Below, in pieces: positions 36,881 to 43,733 of a DNA stretch of 64,000 nucleotides (position 1 is its first letter; the number at the start of each line of letters is the position of its first letter). A program made the position numbers and the translations under genes. The notes beneath the pieces are model-generated. The model did not search any database, was not told the DNA's origin, and saw nothing but the letters and a program-made list of their open reading frames with translations. The stretch is from Antarctobacter aquimaris. GTDB lineage: Bacteria > Pseudomonadota > Alphaproteobacteria > Rhodobacterales > Rhodobacteraceae. Location: the NCBI RefSeq assembly GCF_900184945.1, contig NZ_FXYF01000002.1, forward strand, positions 496,001 through 560,000, given 5' to 3'.

Positions 36881-37885
36881 TCAGCAGTAGTCCTCCGGCC
36901 CGATCACCTGGTCGCCCGAGTAGCGCGCGCCATGCGCCCAGCCCAGCGGCAGGCGGCGCTCGATCTCGGCCTTCAGGTCCGCGTCCAGCATCATCGACGC
37001 GCCGCGCACCAGTTCGTGCAGGTGGCCGGGGCTGCGGGTGCCGGGGATCGCGTGCACCGTGGGGCCCTGCGACAGCACCCAGGCAATGGCCAGCGTCGCC
37101 GTGGGATAGCCCGCCTGTGCCGCGAGGTCGCGCAGCGGCAAACTGGCCGCCAGGTTCCGCTCCAGGTTGCCGCCGTTGAACCGCGTGTTGGTCCGCAGAA
37201 AGGGCGAGGCCGCGACCCGCGCCGGCGTCGGCGGCGTGTCCGACAAGAGCCCCCGCCCCACCGGCGAAAAGGCGACAAGGGCGGTGCCCAGTTCGCCGCA
37301 GGCCTGCACCATGCCCAGCTCCGGCAGCCGCGTCTGGAGCGAGTATTCCGACTGGACAGCGGCCACCGGATGCACGGCAGCGGCGCGGCGCAGGCTGGTC
37401 GGCGCGATCTCGGAAAACCCGAAGGCGCCGATCTTGCCCTTGGCCACCAGCCCGGCCAGCGTCTGCGTCACTTCTTCGATCTCCAGCCGGGGATCGCGGC
37501 GGTGGACATAAAACAGGTCGACCCGCTCCAGCCCCAGCCGCTTCAGGCTCTGATCCAGTTCGGATTCGAGATGCGCGGCCGAGTTGTCGAACCGCCGCGC
37601 GCCGGTCTCCGGGTCGCGGGTGATCGAGGCCTTGGTGGCGATGCGGAACGGGATGCCGCCCTTGCCGCGATAGCGTTTCAGGAAACTGCCGATCACCGAC
37701 TCGGAGGTGCCCATGCCATAGATGTTGGCGGTGTCGATATGGTCCACGCCCGCATCCATCGCCGCGTCCAGCACCGCGTGGCTCTGCGCCTCGCTCGCCG
37801 GGCCGTAGAACCCGGCAAACGACATCGCGCCGATGCCGATGGCCGACACCTCCGGCCCGCCTGCCCCGAGTGGTCTGCGCAACAT
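36881..37885 (-). CDS. Aldo/keto reductase
   Basis: A 334-residue AKR of the general oxidoreductase type. D and Y of the tetrad lie in HIDTANIYGMGTSE, K in FRIATKASITRD and H in LFYVHRRDP. The start MLRRPLGAGGPEVSAIGIG at 37885 is the canonical N-terminus; longer frames upstream are ignored. It is convergent with the AKR-RidA fusion (3 bases apart). This makes three AKR genes within 5 kb, but the sequences are not close copies. Confidence 0.92.
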   Translation of the reverse strand: MLRRPLGAGGPEVSAIGIGAMSFAGFYGPASEAQSHAVLDAAMDAGVDHIDTANIYGMGTSESVIGSFLKRYRGKGGIPFRIATKASITRDPETGARRFDNSAAHLESELDQSLKRLGLERVDLFYVHRRDPRLEIEEVTQTLAGLVAKGKIGAFGFSEIAPTSLRRAAAVHPVAAVQSEYSLQTRLPELGMVQACGELGTALVAFSPVGRGLLSDTPPTPARVAASPFLRTNTRFNGGNLERNLAASLPLRDLAAQAGYPTATLAIAWVLSQGPTVHAIPGTRSPGHLHELVRGASMMLDADLKAEIERRLPLGWAHGARYSGDQVIGPEDYC

Positions 37886-38018
37886 GCCCTGCCCTCCCTG
37901 ACTGTGCGGGCGCGACAGTGGCGGCGCGGGTCCGGCTTGGCAACCCCTCGGGCGGCTTGCGCTTTGCCGCCCCAGCCCGCATCGTCCCGGCCCAACGCCC
38001 CACCCCAAAAGGGAAACA

Positions 38019-39050
38019 ATGCGCCCGATCCTGACCCGCACCGTTGCCGAAATGGAAACCCCCAGCGCCGCCCTGCGCGCCGAGGCCATCGCCCAGGGGG
38101 GCAGCGCCGCCTTCAGCGCCCGCGCGCAGGCCGACTGGCCCTGCCTGACCACCGTCGAGCTGCGCCAGCCGCCCAGCCCCCTGCCCCCGCCCCGGCAGCT
38201 GACCGTCGCCGCCTGGAACATCGAGCGCTGCAAGCGGGTCGAGGACTCCGCCGACCTGTTGCGCGCCACCGGCGCCGACGTGGTGCTGGCGACCGAAGTC
38301 GACCTCGGCATGGCCCGCTCCTCGCAGCGCCACACCGTCCGCGACCTCGCCCAAGACCTCGGCTTTGGCTACGCCTTCGGCACCGAGTTCGTCGAGCTGG
38401 GCACCGGCGACCCGGTCGAAACCGCGCTGTTCGCCGATGTGCCCAACGACCACGGTCTGCACGGCAACGCGATCCTGTCGCGCTATCCGCTGGAAAACGT
38501 CGCCCTGATCCCGCTGGACGCGGGCGGCATGTGGTTCGTTTCGCAGCCCAAGAGCGACGGCCAACTGCGGCTGGGCGGGCGCATGGCCCTGGCCGCGCAG
38601 ATCGTCACCGCCGCCGGGCCGCTGACCATTGCGGCGGCGCATTACGAGAGCGAGAGCGACGCGCAGGGCCGCGCCACCCAGACCCGCGCCTTTCTCGACG
38701 GGCTGCACCACACCTATGGCGACGGTCCCGCCGTGCTCGGCGGCGACCTCAACACCAACCGCCTGATGGACGGCACCCGCACCGGCGCGCAGGCCGTCCA
38801 GACCCCCGCCGCCGCCGAACCCTGCTTTGATGTCTTCGCCGATCACGGTTTCGACTGGCGCGCCTGCAACACCGGGCAGGTCACGCTGCGCGCCGCCCCC
38901 GGCAAACCCGTGCGCTACCCGCTGCCGATCCTCGACTGGCTGTTCACCCGCCGCGTCGCCCCCTCAGACCCGCGCGTCCATGCCGCGCTGTCGCCCGCCG
39001 GGCACTACCTGTCGGACCACGAACTCCTCAGCGTCCGGATCGCCCCCTGA
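38019..39050 (+). CDS. Endonuclease/exonuclease/phosphatase family protein
   Basis: A 343-residue protein of the DNase I-like superfamily. Motifs in order: N in VAAWNIERC, E in LATEVDLG, the middle HGNAILSRYPLE block, H in AAAHYES, D and N in GGDLNTNR, and the terminal catalytic His in YLSDHELLSV. This family includes nucleases and phosphodiesterases/sphingomyelinases; the sequence does not decide. No signal peptide is seen, so it is probably cytoplasmic. It diverges from the third AKR gene and converges with the lyxose isomerase. Confidence 0.87.
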   Translation: MRPILTRTVAEMETPSAALRAEAIAQGGSAAFSARAQADWPCLTTVELRQPPSPLPPPRQLTVAAWNIERCKRVEDSADLLRATGADVVLATEVDLGMARSSQRHTVRDLAQDLGFGYAFGTEFVELGTGDPVETALFADVPNDHGLHGNAILSRYPLENVALIPLDAGGMWFVSQPKSDGQLRLGGRMALAAQIVTAAGPLTIAAAHYESESDAQGRATQTRAFLDGLHHTYGDGPAVLGGDLNTNRLMDGTRTGAQAVQTPAAAEPCFDVFADHGFDWRACNTGQVTLRAAPGKPVRYPLPILDWLFTRRVAPSDPRVHAALSPAGHYLSDHELLSVRIAP

Positions 39051-39053
39051 GTC

Positions 39054-39743
39054 TCAGGCCCCCAGCCAGCTCCGGTAGTCGCTGACCAGCAGGTGCAGCG
39101 GCGGCTCGTCCTCCTCGATCTCGGCAAACCGGCCGATCGGCTCGCGAAAGATGTTGTCGGTCTCGTCGTCGTTGACGGTGCTGACCTCGCCGATCAACAC
39201 GTCGCCGCCCTCACCCCAGAAGGCGTGCCAGTCGCCCGGCCGCAGGGTCACGCTTTCGCCCGGCGCCAGCTTCAGCTTGCCGCCCGGCGGCACCTCGCGC
39301 CAGATGCCGTCGCACATGACAGAGACACCCACGTCCGCCGCGCAGTGCCCCAGGTCGTCCGAGCCGAACAGCTCGACCACCAGCGTCCCGCCGCCCCGGT
39401 TGATGATGTCCTCGGCCTTGATCACATGGGTGTGCATCGGCGACAGCTGGTCGCGGCGCGAGATCAGCAGCTTTTCGGCGTAGCACATGCCGCGCCCGGA
39501 TTGCAGGTCCGTGAGCAGCCCGTTGCGCAGGGTGAACAGGAACAGCCCCAGCTCGTCGAACCGGCCCGCGCCGTAATCGGTGATATCCCAGCCGCAGCGC
39601 GCGTCGATCACGTGCCGCGCCTCGCCCGCGTGGGCGACAAAGGCCTCCGGCGTCCACTGCGCAAAGGGCGGCAGGACAAAGCCGTGGCGGCGGATCATCT
39701 CGTCCGCCTGCCGCATGACGGCGTTGATGTGCGAGCGTTTCAT
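39054..39743 (-). CDS. D-lyxose isomerase (cupin family)
   Basis: A 229-residue cupin resembling D-lyxose ketol-isomerase, which converts D-lyxose to D-xylulose and D-mannose to D-fructose. Metal ligands are visible in PMHTHVIKAEDIINRGGG (two His and Glu) and in GDWHAFWGEG (His). N-terminal MKRSHINAVMRQADEMI is typical of the family; start 39743 was chosen for this over an upstream in-frame codon. It could supply pentose units and may be part of the same sugar/aldehyde locus as the AKR genes. Confidence 0.85.
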   Translation of the reverse strand: MKRSHINAVMRQADEMIRRHGFVLPPFAQWTPEAFVAHAGEARHVIDARCGWDITDYGAGRFDELGLFLFTLRNGLLTDLQSGRGMCYAEKLLISRRDQLSPMHTHVIKAEDIINRGGGTLVVELFGSDDLGHCAADVGVSVMCDGIWREVPPGGKLKLAPGESVTLRPGDWHAFWGEGGDVLIGEVSTVNDDETDNIFREPIGRFAEIEEDEPPLHLLVSDYRSWLGA

Positions 39744-39827
39744 GCGCCAACCTCCCCTAGGTGTCGCGGCCCACACTAGGGCCGCCCACCCCAGCTTTCC
39801 GGCCTGCGCGCCGCGCGGTCAAGCCCC

Positions 39828-39887
39828 GGCGTCTGGCCCGGCGTCTGGCCTGGCGTCTGGCCCGCCGACAAGCGCAGCGTCTGGCCC
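39828..39887. repeat. 12-bp tandem repeat (GGCGTCTGGCCC)
   Basis: Three consecutive copies of GGCGTCTGGCC(C/T) at 39828-39863, and a fourth (AGCGTCTGGCCC) at 39876-39887 after a short interruption. It lies in the non-coding gap between the isomerase gene and the cobalamin riboswitch. Its function is unknown; slipped-strand expansion is the simple explanation. Confidence 0.75.
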
Positions 39888-39954
39888 GGCGTCGCGCACC
39901 GCCCGCCCCGTGTCGCTTTGCCCATTGCTCCGGAAAGATGCATCTGTCACACAC

Positions 39955-40145
39955 AGTCCCGTGACCGGTCCCGGCGCGGCCTGCGCCGGGGGAAAGAGGG
40001 AATGCCGTGCGCCCCTGACAGGGCCAGTCGGCAGCTGCCCCCGCAACTGTAGGCGGAGAGCCTGGCCAAGACGCCACTGGAGCAATCCGGGAAGGCAGGC
40101 CCAGGCGAAGACCCGCAAGCCAGGAGACCTGCCGGACACCCGCGA
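39955..40145 (+). ncRNA. Cobalamin riboswitch
   Basis: The conserved core is plain: AAAGAGGGAATGCCGTGC (40002 region), then the CCCCCGCAACTGTAGGCGG block, GCCACTGG, a GGGAAGGC arm, and the B12 box GCAAGCCAGGAGACCTGCC at 40115-40133. Such elements bind adenosylcobalamin and shut down B12 synthesis or cobalt/B12 transport genes. The ends of the element are approximate. It precedes a cobalt uptake operon, which fits. The start codon of the first gene lies about 160 bases downstream. Confidence 0.95.
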
Positions 40146-40268
40146 CCCGCCCCTTGCGGGAAACGGTTCCACCGGACGCCGGGGTGTGCGTCTGGCTCGT
40201 GTCCGTGGCGCGGGGTCCACCCGCCGTCGCGGCTCCGGGCCGGGCCTGTCCTGTCGTTCCAGACGCAC

Positions 40269-40286
40269 CGCGCCGGGGATGGCGCG
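40269..40286 (+). promoter_or_regulatory. Hairpin before the cobalt operon start (possible riboswitch expression platform)
   Basis: A perfect 6-bp hairpin CGCGCC / GGCGCG with loop GGGGAT lies 8 bases upstream of the AAGGAC ribosome site of the first gene. Another 5-bp stem (CCCGC/GCGGG, 40146-40160) follows the aptamer. Either could be the switching element; the sequence alone does not decide between transcription and translation control. Confidence 0.4.
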
Positions 40287-40307
40287 ACATGGACAAGGAC
40301 GACGACC

Positions 40308-41105
40308 GTGAGCTTTCTTCCGTCACGATGGCACAGGGCCCTTCTGGGGGCCTCGCTGGCGCTGCCCGCCACCCCGGCCCCGGCGCATTTCCTGCTCGAA
40401 TACACCGCCGAGACGATCATCGCCCGGCCCGGCGAAGTGCCGGTGTCGCTGATCTTCTGGCACCCCTGGCAGAACGGCTACGTGATGGAGATGGCCCGCC
40501 CGCGCGCCTTCTACATGATCCATCGCGGCGACCGGACGGACCTGATGGACACGCTGGAACCCTTTGCCTTTGCCGGGGCCGAGAACACAGCCACCGCCTG
40601 GCGCGGCTCGGTGCCGGTGCGGCGCTCCGGCGACTACGTCCTCGTGACCGAACCCGAGTCCTATTACGAGCAGTCCGAGGACAAGTTCATCCAGCAGTTC
40701 GCCAAGGTGGTGCTGAACCGCAGCACCCTGCCCACCGACTGGACCGATCCCGTGGGCCTGCCGGCCGAGATCGTGCCGCTGACCAAGCCCTACAACGTGC
40801 TGGCCGGCGGCAGCTTTACCGGCCGCGTGCTGGCCGATGGACAGCCCGTGGCGGGGGCCGAGATCGAGGTCGAATTCATGGCCGCCCTGCCCGAGGGCGA
40901 CCGCGCCGGCGCGCCGTCCGTCAAACCGCCGCCGGGCGGCGCGATGGTGGTTCTGTCGGACGCCGACGGCGTGTTCACCGTGACCGTGCCTCGCGCCGGG
41001 CACTGGGGCTTTGCCGCGCTGGCCATCGGCCCGGTGACGGAACACCAGGGTAAGCCGCTGAGCCAGGACGCGGTGCTGTGGATCCGCGCCTGGGACCTGG
41101 AATGA
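40308..41105 (+). CDS. DUF4198 periplasmic component of cobalt ECF uptake system
   Basis: A 265-residue exported protein (signal peptide through about residue 26, APA-His). It belongs to the DUF4198 family found with nickel/cobalt ECF transporters (the NikK-type auxiliary component). After cleavage the mature N-terminus would be His-Phe, suitable for metal binding. The GTG at 40308 follows AAGGAC at 7-base spacing. It is the first gene after the cobalamin riboswitch, so cobalt, not nickel, is the probable metal. Confidence 0.86.
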   Translation: MSFLPSRWHRALLGASLALPATPAPAHFLLEYTAETIIARPGEVPVSLIFWHPWQNGYVMEMARPRAFYMIHRGDRTDLMDTLEPFAFAGAENTATAWRGSVPVRRSGDYVLVTEPESYYEQSEDKFIQQFAKVVLNRSTLPTDWTDPVGLPAEIVPLTKPYNVLAGGSFTGRVLADGQPVAGAEIEVEFMAALPEGDRAGAPSVKPPPGGAMVVLSDADGVFTVTVPRAGHWGFAALAIGPVTEHQGKPLSQDAVLWIRAWDLE

Positions 41106-41114
41106 GGGGCCGCC

Positions 41115-41732
41115 ATGCACATCGTTGACGGCGCGCTCTCGACCCCGGTCCTGGTCGGCGGCGCGGTCGCGGCGGCGGGCGGCATCGCGCTGGGCCTGCG
41201 CGCGCTGCCGCTGGAGCGGATCCCGGCGGCGGGCGTGCTCTCGGCCGCCTTCTTCGTCGCGGCGCTGATCCACGTGCCGCTCGGGCCCTCGTCGATCCAC
41301 CTGATGCTGAACGGGCTGGCCGGGCTGATCCTGGGCTGGGCGGCCTTTCCGGCGCTGTTCGTCGGGCTCTTGTTGCAGGCGGTGTTCTTCGGCTTTGGCG
41401 GGCTGACCGTGCTGGGGGTCAACGCGGTCAACATCGCCCTGCCGGCGGTGCTGGTGGGCGTGCTCTTCGGCCGGCTGGTGGCGCGCTCCGCCCCGCTGGG
41501 GGCGGCGATCTGGGGCGGCATCGCCGGCGCGCTGTCGATCGCGCTGACCACCGTCATGGTCGCCCTGTCGCTGGCGCTGTCGGGGCGCGAGTTCCTCGCC
41601 GCAGCACACCTCGTGCTGGTCGCCCACCTGCCGCTGATGGCGGTCGAAGGCGTGCTCACCGGCTTTGCCGTCCTGCTGGCGCGCAAGGTCAAGCCGGACC
41701 TCTTCACCGCGCTGCGCGAGGACGTGGCATGA
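41115..41732 (+). CDS. cbiM: Cobalt ECF transporter S component CbiM
   Basis: A 205-residue membrane protein starting MHIVDGALS. The invariant Met-His N-terminus forms the metal site in CbiM/NikM. Further conserved blocks are FFVAALIHVPLGPSSIHLMLNGLAGLILG and LLQAVFFGFGGLTVLGVNAVNIALP. It is the substrate-binding subunit of the ECF transporter encoded by the following genes. The riboswitch upstream favours cobalt. Confidence 0.93.
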   Translation: MHIVDGALSTPVLVGGAVAAAGGIALGLRALPLERIPAAGVLSAAFFVAALIHVPLGPSSIHLMLNGLAGLILGWAAFPALFVGLLLQAVFFGFGGLTVLGVNAVNIALPAVLVGVLFGRLVARSAPLGAAIWGGIAGALSIALTTVMVALSLALSGREFLAAAHLVLVAHLPLMAVEGVLTGFAVLLARKVKPDLFTALREDVA

Positions 41733-42298
41733 AACGGCTGGCCCTGATCTGCGCGCTGACCGCCCTGCCCGTCCCCACCCTCGCGCACAACGTGATCGCC
41801 GCCGTCTTTCCCTCCGGCAGCGCCATCGAGGGCGAGATCGGCTTTTCCAACGGCGACATGGCCGCCGACCAGCCGGTCGAAGTCTACGGCCCCGACGGCG
41901 CGCTGCTGGGCACCACCCGGACGGATGCCGAGGGCTTTTTCCTCTTCACCCCGACCCAGCCCGTCGCCCACAGCTTTCGCGCCGACATGGGCGCGGGTCA
42001 CGTCGCCGACGTGACGCTGGCGGCCGAGGACGTCGCCCGCATCCTCGGCACCGCGCCCGCGCCCACGCCCGAACCCGCCGCCAATGCCCCCGCCGCGCCG
42101 CCCGGCAGCGGCCTCACCGCCGCCGACCGCGCCGAGATCGCCACCCTGCTGCGGGATGAGCTGCGCCCGCTGCGCCGCGAGATCGCCGCCTACCGCGAAA
42201 AGAACGACCTGCAGACCATCCTCGGCGGGCTCGGCTACATCCTCGGGCTGTTCGGGCTGGGCTTCTACCTCGCCGCCCGGCGCCAGATGAAAGGCTGA
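41729..42298 (+). CDS. Auxiliary L component of the cobalt/nickel ECF transporter (NikL/CbiL-type)
   Basis: A 189-residue protein with a signal peptide ending at about residue 19 (TLA-His) and a beta-rich periplasmic domain (EIGFSNGDMAADQPVEVYG). A proline/alanine linker, a charged helix and one C-terminal membrane segment (LGGLGYILGLFGLGFYLAA) follow. This matches the additional component found in NikKLMQO-type systems. As with the DUF4198 protein, the mature N-terminus would begin with His (HNVIAA). The ATG overlaps the cbiM stop. Confidence 0.8.
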   Translation: MKRLALICALTALPVPTLAHNVIAAVFPSGSAIEGEIGFSNGDMAADQPVEVYGPDGALLGTTRTDAEGFFLFTPTQPVAHSFRADMGAGHVADVTLAAEDVARILGTAPAPTPEPAANAPAAPPGSGLTAADRAEIATLLRDELRPLRREIAAYREKNDLQTILGGLGYILGLFGLGFYLAARRQMKG

Positions 42299-42303
42299 CA
42301 CCG

Positions 42304-43092
42304 ATGGGTCACGTCCTCACCAACGGCGCCGCCACCCTGACCGAGACCGGCGCCGAACGCAGCGCCAGCCTGCTCGGCGCGCTCGACCCCCGCGCCCGCA
42401 TCCTCGCCGCCCTGACCTACGGCATCACCGTGGTGGCGCTCGACACCCTGCCCGCGCTGACCCTCGCGCTGACCCTCTCGCTCACCCTGCTGGCGCTCTC
42501 CGGCCTGCCCGCCGGGCGCACCCTGAAACGGGTGGCGATGGTCGACGGCTTCATCCTCTTCATGCTGGCGCTGCTGCCCTTCACGGTCCCGGGCGATCCG
42601 ATGTTCACCCTGTTCGGCTACCCGGCCAGCTGGCAGGGCCTCGCCCGCGCCATCGACATCGGCCTGACCGCCAACGCCGTCGTCCTCGCCCTCATGGTGC
42701 TGGTCGGCACGCTGGAGCCGGTCACGCTGGGCCACGCCCTGCACCGCCTGCGCGTGCCCGAAACGCTGGTGCACCTGATGATGTTCACCGTCCGCTACAT
42801 CGAGGTGCTGCGCGAGGAATACCTCCGCCTGCGCGCCGCCATGAAGGTGCGCGGCTTTCGCCCCGGCACCAACTGGCACAGCTACCGCAGCTTCGGCTAC
42901 CTCGTCGGCATGATGATGGTGCGCGCCATCGAACGCTCCGAACGCCTGCTGGGCGCGATGAAATGCCGGGGCTTTTCCGGCCGCATCGTGCTGTTGCAGG
43001 AGTTCCGCACCACCCGCGCCGACACCCTCTTTGCGCTGGTCGTGCTGGCCTGCCTGATCGCCCTCGCCGCGGTGGACCTGACATGGCGCTGA
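42304..43092 (+). CDS. cbiQ: Cobalt ECF transporter T component CbiQ
   Basis: A 262-residue transmembrane coupling subunit. Five to six hydrophobic segments and the two characteristic Ala-Arg-Gly helices are visible: RLRAAMKVRGFRPG and RLLGAMKCRGFSG. These ARG motifs couple to the ATPase. The first 25 residues carry SLLGALDPRARIL, common in CbiQ. It overlaps cbiO by 10 bases. Confidence 0.93.
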   Translation: MGHVLTNGAATLTETGAERSASLLGALDPRARILAALTYGITVVALDTLPALTLALTLSLTLLALSGLPAGRTLKRVAMVDGFILFMLALLPFTVPGDPMFTLFGYPASWQGLARAIDIGLTANAVVLALMVLVGTLEPVTLGHALHRLRVPETLVHLMMFTVRYIEVLREEYLRLRAAMKVRGFRPGTNWHSYRSFGYLVGMMMVRAIERSERLLGAMKCRGFSGRIVLLQEFRTTRADTLFALVVLACLIALAAVDLTWR

Positions 43093-43733
43093 TCGAGCTT
43101 CACGACCTGCACTTTGCCTACCCCGGCCAGCCCCCCGTGCTGGCGGGCGCGTCGATGCGGCTGGGCGCGGGTGAGCGTCTGTCGATCACCGGCGCCAACG
43201 GCGCGGGCAAATCGACCCTGCTGCGCATCATCCTGGGCCTCGTGCGCCCCGAGCGCGGCAGCGTGACCGTCTTCGACACCGAGCGCCGGCGCGAGGCCGA
43301 TTTCCACGAGGTCCGCCGCCGCATCGGGCTGGTGTTCCAGGACCCCGACGACCAGCTGTTCTGCCCCACCGTGGCCGAGGACGTGGCATTCGGCCCGCTG
43401 AACCTGGGCAAGACGCGGGGGGAGGCGCTGGACATCGTCGACCGCCTGCTCACCGATCTCGACCTGCACCACCTGCGCGACCGCGTCACGCACAAGCTCT
43501 CGGGCGGCGAAAAGCGTCTGGTGACGCTGGCCACCGTGCTGGCGATGGACCCCGAGGTGCTGCTCTTGGACGAACCCACCAACGCGCTGGACCCCCGCAA
43601 CGCCGACCGCCTGGCCGAGATCCTGACGGCGCTTCCCCAGCCGGTCCTGCTGGTCTCACACGACCCTGCGTTTCGGGAACGGATCGCGCCCTGTGCGTTG
43701 GAGTTGACCGAGGGGCGGCTGGTGCCGGTCTAG
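43083..43733 (+). CDS. cbiO: Cobalt ECF transporter ATPase CbiO
   Basis: A 216-residue ATPase, short for CbiO (often about 270), without the usual C-terminal extension. Walker A is GANGAGKST, the Q-loop is in GLVFQDPDDQLFCPTVAEDVAFGP, the signature is LSGGEKRLVTLATVLAMDP, Walker B is LLLDEPTNALDP and the H-loop is LLVSHDPAF. It ends the operon. Its stop overlaps the convergent WD40 gene by 4 bases. Confidence 0.93.
   Translation: MALIELHDLHFAYPGQPPVLAGASMRLGAGERLSITGANGAGKSTLLRIILGLVRPERGSVTVFDTERRREADFHEVRRRIGLVFQDPDDQLFCPTVAEDVAFGPLNLGKTRGEALDIVDRLLTDLDLHHLRDRVTHKLSGGEKRLVTLATVLAMDPEVLLLDEPTNALDPRNADRLAEILTALPQPVLLVSHDPAFRERIAPCALELTEGRLVPV

Noticed and set aside
39947..40420. Frames across the riboswitch region
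   Set aside because: They cross a clear cobalamin riboswitch and are non-coding shadows.
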